64,000 nt of DNA from Cytophagales bacterium WSM2-2 (lineage in GTDB: Bacteria > Bacteroidota > Bacteroidia > Cytophagales > Cyclobacteriaceae). This document shows positions 1 to 7,773 of this stretch, piece by piece. The first letter of the stretch is position 1; the number at the start of each line of letters is the position of its first letter. The stretch is taken from contig BNHL01000001.1 in the NCBI GenBank assembly GCA_015472025.1, positions 930,001 to 994,000 of the forward strand, read 5' to 3'. Position numbers and translations under genes: made by a program. The notes beneath the pieces were generated by a model. The model was not told the origin of the DNA. It was given only the letters and a program-made list of their open reading frames with translations, and did not search any database.

Positions 1-149
1 TCGATTTCGCGATGGAGCTCAACACCCCTGGCTATTTCTTTCCCAAACTGTGCTTCAAGATTTCGTCCTTTAACAAAATCTCCGATGAAGTTTCCCACTT
101 TCACTCCGGAGTTTTCACCCGACAAAAAAAGATGTGCAAGGAAATTCAT
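1..149 (-). CDS. ACP phosphodiesterase family protein (AcpH-like), N-terminal part, cut by window edge
   Basis: Reading the minus strand from an ATG at 147-149 gives 49 codons that stay open to base 1. The product starts MNFLAHLFLSGE and continues with VGNFIGDFVKG and a VELHREI segment. This pattern of NFLAH, GNFxGDFVKG and a following histidine is typical of the ACP phosphodiesterase family (AcpH, formerly DUF479). The E. coli member removes the phosphopantetheine arm from acyl carrier protein, and the family is related to HD-type metal-dependent hydrolases. Only about a quarter of the usual 190-200 residues is inside the window, so catalytic completeness cannot be judged. It is divergent from the HbpS-like gene that follows. 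Confidence 0.75.
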   Translation of the reverse strand, partial: MNFLAHLFLSGENSGVKVGNFIGDFVKGRNLEAQFGKEIARGVELHREI

Positions 150-286
150 TCCACAAGGTAAGGGTTAAAGATTTCAATTTTCATCTTTAGCATTGAATCT
201 GCTCTCTTCCAGTATTTCCCTAATGTAATACCTGTTGATGTTCTTCAGAATTTGAAGTAACATTGACTTCTAAACTCAAACCAAGT

Positions 287-778
287 ATGTCGAAGCCAGC
301 ATTTCTCTTCGCTGCCCTTATTGCAGCGGTCTCTTCATTCGCACAGAGTCAAACGCCTCCCCCTGTTCCATTAACCTACGGTGAGTCCATCAAGATGGAG
401 CAAGCCGAAAAAGTAATGGCAGCAGCACTCCAGGAGGCTACCAAAAATAATTGGAACATGGCCATCGCCATTGTTGACACCGGTGGTAAACTTGTACTCT
501 TCAAAAAAATGGATAACACGCAAATCGGGTCAATTGATGTAGCTATTTCGAAAGCGACCACAGCCAACAATTTCAAACGTCCCTCTAAAGTTTTTGAAGA
601 TGGTGTCGCGGGTGGCGGCATTGGCCTTCGTATTCTCTCCTTACCAGGTGTTACTCCACTCGAAGGCGGTGAGCTCATCATATCCAAAGGAAAAATAATC
701 GGGGCTATCGGAGTTTCCGGGGCCTCATCGGCACAAGACGGACAAGTAGCCCGGACAGGCACAGCCGTTATTAATTAA
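287..778 (+). CDS. Exported HbpS/GlcG-like (DUF336) protein
   Basis: The 163-residue product has an N-terminal signal peptide (hydrophobic run ending SSFAQ near residue 20). One HbpS-like domain follows: AIVDTGGKLVLF, then a conserved run of small residues around GGIGLR and PLEGGELI, ending in IGAIGVSGA. Family members include the haem-binding HbpS of Streptomyces and GlcG encoded with glycolate oxidase. No enzymatic activity is established for most. I place the start at the ATG at 287, which begins right at the signal peptide. An in-frame TTG at 263 would add eight residues. It lies 29 bases before an exported amidohydrolase gene on the same strand and is probably co-transcribed with it. The ligand is unknown. 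Confidence 0.8.
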   Translation: MSKPAFLFAALIAAVSSFAQSQTPPPVPLTYGESIKMEQAEKVMAAALQEATKNNWNMAIAIVDTGGKLVLFKKMDNTQIGSIDVAISKATTANNFKRPSKVFEDGVAGGGIGLRILSLPGVTPLEGGELIISKGKIIGAIGVSGASSAQDGQVARTGTAVIN

Positions 779-807
779 TTTAAAATTCAATCATCAATAA
801 TTTACCT

Positions 808-2082
808 ATGAAGAAATACTTACTCCTCGTCCTTCTCTTCGCTGGAATCAACTCGTTCGCTCAGCGAATCCTCATTCATTGCGGATCGCTCATCGATGGA
901 AAAAACAAAGAGCAACAACAACAAGTGACTGTTGTTATTGAGGGGAATAAAATCATTTCGGTAGACAAGGGCTTTACTCAAGCCACACCAACCGACAAGC
1001 TCGTTGACCTGAGTAAAAAGACGGTGATGCCCGGCCTCATCGACATGCACGTGCATGTGGAAAGCGAGACGAGCAAAGACTCGCAAGTCAAACGCTACAC
1101 ACAAAACGAAGCTGACCTTGCGTTCCAGTCGACTGTTTTTGCAAAAAGAACATTGATGGCGGGGTTCACAACAGTGCGCGATTGTGGCGGTTCAGGTGTT
1201 AATATTTCATTGCGTAACGCAATTAACCAGGGAATAGTAGTAGGACCACGAATTCTTACTGCTGGTAAAACGATTGCCTCTACCGGTGGTCATGGCGACC
1301 CAACCAATGGGAGTCGCAGGGAATTAATGGGAGATCCCGGCCCCAAGGAAGGTGTGATCAATAGTCCCGAAGATGCACGCAAAGCAGTTCGCCAACGTTA
1401 TAAGGAAGGTTCGGACTTCATCAAGATCACAGCCACGGGAGGCGTGTTGAGTATTGCTAAAGATGGAAGTGGTCCGCAATTCTCACAGGAAGAAGTAAAC
1501 GCGATCGTGCAAACAGCAAAAGACTATGGGATGATCACTGCTGCCCACGCGCATGGAGCCGAAGGGATGAAGCGAGCTGTACTCGCAGGCATTACTACCA
1601 TTGAGCACGGAACATTAATGACAGACGAAGTCATGGACCTGATGAAGCAAAAAGGAACTTATCACGTACCCACAATCATTGCAGGACGTTCTGCTGCCGA
1701 GTACGCTAAAATTCCCGGCTACTATCATCCGCTGGTGGTTCCAAAAGCACTTGAAATCGGATCGAAGATTCAGGAGAATTTTGGGAAAGCTTACAAGCGC
1801 GGAGTGAAGATTGCATTTGGAACCGACGCAGGCGTCTTCCCTCATGGAGAAAATGCCAAGGAATTCGGCTACATGGTAGAAGGCGGAATGCCTGCCATTG
1901 AAGCGTTGCTCTGCGCCATGCAAGTCAATGCGAATATTCTCGGGCTTGGTGACAAAATCGGCTCAATCGAAAAAGGAAAACTAGCCGACATTGTTGCGGT
2001 CGATGAAGACCCCACAAAAAATATCGCCACGATGATGAAGATTTCCTTCGTAATGAAAGAAGGAGTTATTTACAAAGAATAA
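808..2082 (+). CDS. Exported metal-dependent amidohydrolase (imidazolonepropionase-like)
   Basis: The 424-residue product starts with a signal peptide (MKKYLLLVLLFAGINSFAQ), so it should act in the periplasm or at the cell surface. It carries the full binuclear metal set of the amidohydrolase superfamily: HVH at residues 81-83 after MPGLID, the carboxylated lysine in FIKITATGG (K206), AAHAHG (H247/H249), the IEHGT histidine (H267) and FGTDAG (D340). The closing KLADIVAVDEDP is also typical. Exported members of this subgroup are usually annotated as imidazolonepropionase-like or Xaa-Pro dipeptidase-like and may hydrolyse small cyclic amides or dipeptides. The substrate cannot be read from the sequence. 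It follows the HbpS-like gene after 29 bases. Confidence 0.85.
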   Translation: MKKYLLLVLLFAGINSFAQRILIHCGSLIDGKNKEQQQQVTVVIEGNKIISVDKGFTQATPTDKLVDLSKKTVMPGLIDMHVHVESETSKDSQVKRYTQNEADLAFQSTVFAKRTLMAGFTTVRDCGGSGVNISLRNAINQGIVVGPRILTAGKTIASTGGHGDPTNGSRRELMGDPGPKEGVINSPEDARKAVRQRYKEGSDFIKITATGGVLSIAKDGSGPQFSQEEVNAIVQTAKDYGMITAAHAHGAEGMKRAVLAGITTIEHGTLMTDEVMDLMKQKGTYHVPTIIAGRSAAEYAKIPGYYHPLVVPKALEIGSKIQENFGKAYKRGVKIAFGTDAGVFPHGENAKEFGYMVEGGMPAIEALLCAMQVNANILGLGDKIGSIEKGKLADIVAVDEDPTKNIATMMKISFVMKEGVIYKE

Positions 2083-2111
2083 AATTCTGAGCTGTCTTGT
2101 GATTTGACGTT

Positions 2112-3017
2112 ATGTTTTCTTTTAAACATGAAGTATTTCTGGAAGTTGCAAGACAGCTGAGTTTTACCAAAGCAAGCCAGGCGCTTTACATCAGTCAGCC
2201 TGCCATCACTAAACATATTCAACAACTGGAGGAACAATACAAAACCAGTTTGTTCGAGCGAAAGGGAAGTTCCATCACTTTATCGGAGGCGGGAAAGGTC
2301 TTGTTTGAATACCTCCTCAAGGCAAAAGCCATCGAAAAGCAATTGGCGTACGAGATCGGAACGCTGGGTGATCTTCAGCATGTAAAAGGCGACTTGAAAC
2401 TCGGGGCGAGCACAACCGTAGCGCTTTATATCGTTCCGGCTATTCTTTCCGGCTTCCGGGTCAAATATCCCGATGTCCGCATGAGTTTGCTCAATCGCAA
2501 TTCCGAAAATATCCTGAAGGCTCTTTTAGAACACGAAATTGATTTGGGAATTATTGAAGCGAAAACAAAAATGCCACACATCAGTAGTCAGCTTTTTATG
2601 GCTGATGAAGTGATCCCGGTATGCTCAGCAAAAAGTTATATAGCCAAAAAAGGAAAGCTCCTGATAGAAGAGCTAAAAGACATTCCCGTAGTGCTCCGCG
2701 AACGGGGATCAGGTACGCTCACGGCTGTAAAGCAGGCATTGGCAAGCCACAATATTAAATTATCAGATCTTCAAATTTCTATGCGACTGGGTGGTACAGA
2801 AGCACTGAAAAACTTTGTGCTCGCAGACGATAGCCTCGGATTTCTTCCCATGCGCGCAGTGACGAAGGAAATTGCTGCCGGAGAATTGGTAAGGATCTAC
2901 ATCGAAGGGTTTACCGTTGTCCGGCAGTTTTATTTTGTGCAGCGGCAGGGAGAAAATGACGGACTGAATAATGCGTTTATCAAATTCTCCAAAAGTCATT
3001 ATAACATTAAGTTATGA
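2112..3017 (+). CDS. LysR-family transcriptional regulator
   Basis: The 301-residue protein has the standard LysR layout. An N-terminal winged helix-turn-helix covers roughly residues 1-60 (SFTKASQALYISQPAITKHI, then LFERKGSSITLSEAG), and a periplasmic-binding-protein-like effector domain runs from about residue 85 to the end. It begins 29 bases after the amidohydrolase and is followed by a threonine-synthase-like gene and a YeiH-type exporter on the same strand. LysR genes next to yeiH are common (YeiE of enterobacteria). YeiE-like regulators have been linked to sulfite, so control of the two downstream genes is the simplest reading. That is inference from position. The effector is not identifiable. 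Confidence 0.88.
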   Translation: MFSFKHEVFLEVARQLSFTKASQALYISQPAITKHIQQLEEQYKTSLFERKGSSITLSEAGKVLFEYLLKAKAIEKQLAYEIGTLGDLQHVKGDLKLGASTTVALYIVPAILSGFRVKYPDVRMSLLNRNSENILKALLEHEIDLGIIEAKTKMPHISSQLFMADEVIPVCSAKSYIAKKGKLLIEELKDIPVVLRERGSGTLTAVKQALASHNIKLSDLQISMRLGGTEALKNFVLADDSLGFLPMRAVTKEIAAGELVRIYIEGFTVVRQFYFVQRQGENDGLNNAFIKFSKSHYNIKL

Positions 3018-3086
3018 CGGATAATAAACCGATATTGGACAACGATCGCTGACTGCTATACTTTCACGGCAGATTTAAAAGGCGTT

Positions 3087-4265
3087 ATGATTTCCGTGAA
3101 AGAAAAATTCTCTACTATTTCTCACCTGCAATGTGCTTCCTGCGGCAGGCCATTCCCTCACGATCAGGTAAATACATTCGCTTCTTGCGAAAAATGTCAG
3201 AAAAGCCCACTGCTGAGTGTCTATGACCTGTCAGGTGTATCCAAGGAAGATATTGACACCAAAGAGCGGTCGATGTGGCGTTATGCTAAAGTGATGCCGG
3301 TATTGGAGAAGAAAAATATTGTCACCCTTGGTGAGGGATGGACTCCGCTTTTAAAATTGAACCGGTTGGCCGACCAATTGAACCTTGATGCGCTGTTGAT
3401 CAAAGATGAATCGCAGAATCCCACGGGATCATTCAAGTCAAGAGGATTAAGCGCTGCCATTTCCAAAGCAAAAGAATTCGGAATCACTGATTGCATTACA
3501 CCGACAGCCGGGAATGCAGGTGGCGCTATGGCTGCTTATGCAGCAGCAGCCGGCATGAAGGCAACGGTTGTCATGCCCGCACACACACCAAAAGCATTTA
3601 AACAGGAATGTGAATTGTTTGGAGCAAAGCTTGTACTGGTGGAAGGATTCATTAGTGACTGCGCTAAAAAAGTTGCTGAGTTGAACAGTGAAGGAGCCTA
3701 CTTCGATTTCTCCACGATGAAGGAACCGTATCGCCTCGAAGGTAAAAAAACCATGGGCTATGAACTCGCAGAACAACTCAATTGGGAATTGCCTGATGTG
3801 ATCTTATATCCCACTGGTGGCGGCACCGGCCTGATCGGTATGTGGAAGGCCTTCAACGAAATGATTGAAATGGGTTGGATCAAAAACAAACTGCCCAGGT
3901 TCATTGCGGTTCAATCAGATCAATGTATGCCAGTGGTTGAAATTTTTAGTGAAGGAAAAGTTTCTTCTCCATTCAAACCGACATTGGCCAATGGCCTTGC
4001 GGTACCCACACCTTTTGCCCAAACATTGATTCAAAAAGTATTGCATGAAACCTCGGGGACCGCAATTGCTGTTTCTGAACAGGAAATTGTTCAGAGCGTC
4101 AAAGAGGTTGCGGCAAGCGAGGGAATGCTGATTGCACCTGAAGGAGCTGCACTACTCTCTGCGTTAAAGAAAGTCCTGGCCGTGGGTCAGGTTAAAAACA
4201 CCGAGAAAATTCTGTTGCTGAATACAGGGTCCGGTTACAAATACCTGGACAATTTTTTCAGCTGA
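3087..4265 (+). CDS. thrC: Threonine synthase or ThrC-like PLP-dependent enzyme with zinc ribbon
   Basis: The 392-residue protein begins with a four-cysteine zinc ribbon (C16, C19, C34, C37), then a fold-type II PLP domain. The cofactor lysine is K117 in NPTGSFKSRG. The glycine-rich phosphate-binding loop is PTGGGTG and the C-terminal GSGYK motif is present. Threonine synthase converts O-phospho-homoserine to threonine and phosphate. The zinc-ribbon, short form seen here is shared with cysteate synthase and other ThrC paralogues. No thrA or thrB is adjacent. Instead the gene sits between a LysR regulator and a YeiH-type exporter, so a specialised role is possible. The family call is firm but the exact reaction is less certain. 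Confidence 0.78.
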   Translation: MISVKEKFSTISHLQCASCGRPFPHDQVNTFASCEKCQKSPLLSVYDLSGVSKEDIDTKERSMWRYAKVMPVLEKKNIVTLGEGWTPLLKLNRLADQLNLDALLIKDESQNPTGSFKSRGLSAAISKAKEFGITDCITPTAGNAGGAMAAYAAAAGMKATVVMPAHTPKAFKQECELFGAKLVLVEGFISDCAKKVAELNSEGAYFDFSTMKEPYRLEGKKTMGYELAEQLNWELPDVILYPTGGGTGLIGMWKAFNEMIEMGWIKNKLPRFIAVQSDQCMPVVEIFSEGKVSSPFKPTLANGLAVPTPFAQTLIQKVLHETSGTAIAVSEQEIVQSVKEVAASEGMLIAPEGAALLSALKKVLAVGQVKNTEKILLLNTGSGYKYLDNFFS

Positions 4266-4341
4266 TCTCAGAAGCGAGCTTAAAATTTCCATTCTGAACA
4301 AGGTCATTGTCATCTCGGGTGCACTCTTTTGTCTTACAGGC

Positions 4342-5205
4342 TTGATTCCTTCGCCCTTGGCGCTAGTCCTTGGCATAGCAGTCGTGCATATTTTTGACAA
4401 TCCCTTTGAGCAATTCACGCGTGCCTCAACTCAGCGCTTGTTGCAATGTTGTGTAGTTGGTCTTGGCTTTGGAATGAATTTGTCCGAGGCGATCCACGTC
4501 AGCAAACAAGGGTTTGTGCTTACCGTCTGCTCGATTATTCTCACGCTGTTGGCTGGTCTTGTCATTGGAAGGCTACTCGCTGTCAATTCAAAAACTTCCT
4601 GGCTGATTTCATTTGGCACTGCTATTTGTGGTGGTAGCGCTATTGCAACAATGTCGCCCATTATTGATGCGAAAGAAGATGAGATCTCCTTTGCACTGGC
4701 AACAGTTTTTGCCCTGAATGCAATTGCCCTTATCCTGTTTCCTCTGATTGGAGGTTATTTCCACCTGAGTCAATCTCAATTTGGCATGTGGTCAGCGATT
4801 GCCATCCACGACACCAGTTCTGTGATTGGTGCAGCTCAGCAATATGGACCTGAAGCGTTGAAGGTAGCTACTACTGTAAAACTGGCAAGAGCGCTTTGGA
4901 TCATACCCGTCTCGTTGACTGCTGCCGCTATCTTTAGCAGGCAAAAAGGAAAAATTAACTTTCCATACTTCATCTTGTTCTTTGTCGGAGCTATTGCAGC
5001 TCACACTTTTATACCCGAATTGAATTCAATAGCACCAGTGATCGTAGGCTATGCTCACAAAGGATTGACGCTGGCATTATTTTGTATCGGACTTGGGTTT
5101 AACAAATCGGCATGGAAAGCCGCGAGCCCGAGGCCGCTGTTGTTGGGATTTGTATTATGGCTGCTGATCTCTGTCTTCGCTTTGTATGCTGTGACTCATC
5201 CCTGA
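4342..5205 (+). CDS. YeiH-type putative sulfate/sulfite exporter (UPF0324)
   Basis: The polytopic inner-membrane protein has about nine or ten hydrophobic segments and the family pattern of LQCCVVGLGFGMNL, the glycine-rich AICGGSAIATMSPI, and LALFCIGLGFNKSA near the end. It belongs to the YeiH/PF03601 family of putative sulfate or sulfite exporters, but the transported ion has rarely been shown. The start is uncertain. The first conventional start in frame is the TTG at 4342, which cuts into the first membrane helix. The frame stays open upstream to 4222 and encodes more hydrophobic residues (KVIVISGALFCLTG) with no ATG, GTG or TTG. Translation may therefore begin earlier at a rare codon coupled to the thrC-like stop at 4265. 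It ends one base before the convergent relA/spoT gene. Confidence 0.8.
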   Translation: MIPSPLALVLGIAVVHIFDNPFEQFTRASTQRLLQCCVVGLGFGMNLSEAIHVSKQGFVLTVCSIILTLLAGLVIGRLLAVNSKTSWLISFGTAICGGSAIATMSPIIDAKEDEISFALATVFALNAIALILFPLIGGYFHLSQSQFGMWSAIAIHDTSSVIGAAQQYGPEALKVATTVKLARALWIIPVSLTAAAIFSRQKGKINFPYFILFFVGAIAAHTFIPELNSIAPVIVGYAHKGLTLALFCIGLGFNKSAWKAASPRPLLLGFVLWLLISVFALYAVTHP

Positions 5206-5206
5206 A

Positions 5207-7432
5207 TTACATCACCTTCTCCCCCACGGTGCTGTCGAACCGGCTCACCTGCTCCATGCCTTCCACCTTTTCCAATTTCGAGATGAGTGTCTCCAGGTGA
5301 CGGGTATCATTGACATAAAGCATGATCTCTCCGTGAAAAATTCCTGGATCTGTTTTGAATGAGATGGAACTCATATTCACTTTAAGCTCTTCGGAAATAA
5401 CACGGCTCACATCGTTGATCAAACCAACGCGGTCGGTACCCACCACACGAAGACCGGTGAGGAATGCCACTTCATGCTGACTTGTCCATTTTGCTTTGAT
5501 GACCCGGTTCCCGTGATTGGCCAGAAGCTCCGGTGCATTGGGACAGTTAGCTCGGTGAATTTTGATCCCTTCGTTTACAGTTACAAAACCAAACACTTCA
5601 TCACCTGGAATGGGTGTACAGCACTTAGCCAGTTTGTATTCCACCACATCCATGTCTTCACCGATGAGCAGTGTATCTTCCTGGCGCTTGGCCTTGATCT
5701 CCTGTTCAACCACTTTGGCATCAGGAATATCGATGTCGGAGTTTTTCTTGAGCGGAGATGAAGGTTTGTAGTCCTGGAATTTTTTCAGGTCGCTGGCTGT
5801 CACGATGCCCTTCCCAATCTTGTAAAGCAGTTCCAGTTGCGAACTCACCTTAAAATAGTCCCGAAGTTGTTCGTAAACCTGTCCGTTGGAATCCATTTTC
5901 ATCTGGCGCAACTTGCGGTGCAGAATTTCTTTGCCCTCTTCAGCTATCTGCCTCCTGTCATCCTTGAGTAAATCTTTAATTTTTGACTTGGCCTTGGAGC
6001 TGGTAACAAATCGCAGCCAGTCTTCATTGGGCTTTTGCTTGGACGAGGTAAGGATTTCAATCTGGTCGCCATTTTTCAATACGTGATTGATCGGCACCAA
6101 CTTCTGGTTCACTTTCGCTCCGATACACTTGGCCCCGATATCGGTATGTATCTCGAAAGCAAAATCAAGGGCTGTGGCTCCTTTAGCAATGGTTTTTAAT
6201 TCTCCTTTTGGCGTGAATACGAAAACCTCTTCATTGAAAAGGTTCCCTCGAAAATCGTCAACAAATTCCAGTGCGGACAAGTCCTGCTTTTCCAACGTCT
6301 CGCGTACACGTACAAGCCACTTCTCCAGGTTCGATTCGTATTTTGCAGTGTTGTCTTTGTATTTCCAGTGCGCTGCGTAACCTTTCTCCGCTATTTCATC
6401 CATGCGTTTGGTACGGATCTGTACTTCTACCCATTGACCGTTCTTGGCCATTACAGTTGTATGCAGCGACTCGTATCCGTTTCCTTTGGGTGTGCTGATC
6501 CAGTCACGCAAGCGATCCGGGTTAGGCGTGTAGTAGTCGGTCACAATTGAATACGCCTGCCAGCAATAGGATTTTTCTTGTTCGAGAGGTGTATCCAGAA
6601 TTATTCTGATGGCAAACAAATCGTACACCTCCTCAAACGGAATGTTTTGCTTGCGCATCTTATTGAAGATCGAAAAAATGGATTTCGGACGGCTCTTGAT
6701 CTCGTAATCCACTTTCAGTTGATCAATCTCTTCCTTGATCGGCAAAACAAACTGTTTGATGAATCGATTACGAGAAGTCCTCGTCTCATCAATTTTATTG
6801 GCGATATCGCGATAGGAGTTATAGTCCGTGAAGCGCAGGTATAAATCCTCTAGCTCGGTTTTAATGGCATTGAGACCAAGGCGGTGCGCCAGGGGAGCGT
6901 AGAGAAAGATTGTCTCGGAAGAAACGCGCAGTTGTTTATTGCGCGGCATGCTTTCGAGTGTGCGCATGTTGTGCAAACGATCTGCCAGTTTGATCAGGAT
7001 CACGCGCACGTCTTCGCTGAGCGTGAAAAGCATCTTCCGGAAATTCTCCGCCTGGGCTGAAGTGCCGTATTCAAAAGCTCCGCGAATCTTGGTGAGGCCG
7101 TCAACGATTTTGGTAATCTTCTTACCAAAAATCCGGTCTATATCAGATAATTGGATGTCTGTATCTTCTACCACATCGTGCAGTAAGGCTGCCACAATCG
7201 AAGTGGTACCCAGACCAATTTCCTCGGCACAGATTTCAGCAACAGATAAAGGGTGAAAAATGAACGGCTCGCCCGACTTCCTGCGCATGTTTTTATGGGC
7301 CTCCATGGCGATGGTGAAAGCTCTTTTAATCAGCTTGGCATCGCCCTCTTTCAATACAGGCTTAGACTTGCGCAAAAGCCTGCGGTAGCGGTTTATAATC
7401 TCGCGTTTCTCTTCTACAGCATCAACAACCAC
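5207..7432 (-). CDS. Bifunctional (p)ppGpp synthetase/hydrolase, RelA/SpoT family
   Basis: At 741 residues this is full length for a long RelA-SpoT homologue. The domains in order are a hydrolase HD domain with HD at residues 85-86 and the following VVEDT, a nucleotidyltransferase synthetase domain with RPKSIFSI and GYESLHT near 317, a TGS domain around 402-435 (VFVFTPKGELK), a conserved cysteine/histidine region (KCCTPIPGDE) and a C-terminal ACT domain from about 665. The intact HD motif and the RxKS-type synthetase motif indicate that it can both make and degrade the alarmone (p)ppGpp, setting the stringent response to starvation. It is convergent with the exporter gene, with a one-base gap, and divergent from tRNA-Leu. 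Confidence 0.95.
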   Translation of the reverse strand: MVVDAVEEKREIINRYRRLLRKSKPVLKEGDAKLIKRAFTIAMEAHKNMRRKSGEPFIFHPLSVAEICAEEIGLGTTSIVAALLHDVVEDTDIQLSDIDRIFGKKITKIVDGLTKIRGAFEYGTSAQAENFRKMLFTLSEDVRVILIKLADRLHNMRTLESMPRNKQLRVSSETIFLYAPLAHRLGLNAIKTELEDLYLRFTDYNSYRDIANKIDETRTSRNRFIKQFVLPIKEEIDQLKVDYEIKSRPKSIFSIFNKMRKQNIPFEEVYDLFAIRIILDTPLEQEKSYCWQAYSIVTDYYTPNPDRLRDWISTPKGNGYESLHTTVMAKNGQWVEVQIRTKRMDEIAEKGYAAHWKYKDNTAKYESNLEKWLVRVRETLEKQDLSALEFVDDFRGNLFNEEVFVFTPKGELKTIAKGATALDFAFEIHTDIGAKCIGAKVNQKLVPINHVLKNGDQIEILTSSKQKPNEDWLRFVTSSKAKSKIKDLLKDDRRQIAEEGKEILHRKLRQMKMDSNGQVYEQLRDYFKVSSQLELLYKIGKGIVTASDLKKFQDYKPSSPLKKNSDIDIPDAKVVEQEIKAKRQEDTLLIGEDMDVVEYKLAKCCTPIPGDEVFGFVTVNEGIKIHRANCPNAPELLANHGNRVIKAKWTSQHEVAFLTGLRVVGTDRVGLINDVSRVISEELKVNMSSISFKTDPGIFHGEIMLYVNDTRHLETLISKLEKVEGMEQVSRFDSTVGEKVM

Positions 7433-7562
7433 AACAGATTTTTTGTATGATTCAAGTTACAAATTCAGGTTTAAATTTTTTGTCGGTTTTTTGACTGGAA
7501 AAGCCTTATTACCAAAACCGCAAATCTTTTCATAAAGATTCCCTAAAGTAGCCCAAATGTTC

Positions 7563-7570
7563 TAAATTTG
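7563..7570 (+). promoter_or_regulatory. Candidate -7 promoter element for tRNA-Leu
   Basis: TAAATTTG matches the Bacteroidota primary sigma factor -7 consensus TAnnTTTG and lies about 30 bases before the mature tRNA 5' end. I see no clear -33 TTG at the expected distance, so this rests on one element. Confidence 0.35.
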
Positions 7571-7600
7571 CGCTCCCTTTTGGAAAAAGGGGCGTTTTTA

Positions 7601-7682
7601 GCGCATGTGGCGTAATTGGTAGCCGTGCCAGACTTAGGATCTGGTGCCGAAAGGCGTGGGGGTTCGAGTCCCTCCATGCGCA
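7601..7682 (+). tRNA. tRNA-Leu (anticodon UAG)
   Basis: The sequence folds as a class II tRNA. The seven-base acceptor stem GCGCATG pairs with CATGCGC, leaving discriminator A at 7682. The D arm contains TAATTGGTAG. The anticodon stem CCAGA/TCTGG encloses the loop CTTAGGA with TAG at its centre. A long variable arm (TGCCGAAAGGCG) follows, then the T loop TTCGAGT on a GGGGG/CCTCC stem. The long variable arm and the TAG anticodon identify leucine reading CUN codons. CCA is not encoded. It is the only tRNA seen in the window. Confidence 0.95.
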
Positions 7683-7691
7683 CAAAATTCA

Positions 7692-7751
7692 GATACTGGA
7701 TACTTGTTGCCGGATTTCTTCTTCCGAAACAAGTGTCCAGAATCCAGTATC
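7692..7751. repeat. Imperfect inverted repeat between tRNA-Leu and trigger factor
   Basis: The left arm GATACTGGATACTTGTT (7692-7708) pairs with AACAAGT (7728-7734) and TCCAGTATC (7743-7751), leaving an eight-base bulge in the right arm. A smaller CGGA/TCCG pair lies inside. As RNA this makes a long bulged hairpin 20-80 bases before the trigger factor start. It has no T run after it, so it is a weak terminator at best. It could be a leader structure, a processing site after the tRNA, or a copy of a dispersed palindromic repeat. Confidence 0.55.
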
Positions 7752-7773
7752 AAGCAACTAAAATTTCAATCCC

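Noticed and set aside
174-263. A 29-codon minus-strand frame (MLLQILKNINRYYIREILEE, ending KDEN) upstream of the AcpH-like gene.
   Set aside because: It looks protein-like in composition, but it is very short, bounded by a stop just upstream and matches no family I recognise. There is no ribosome-binding or promoter support, so it is not listed as a gene.
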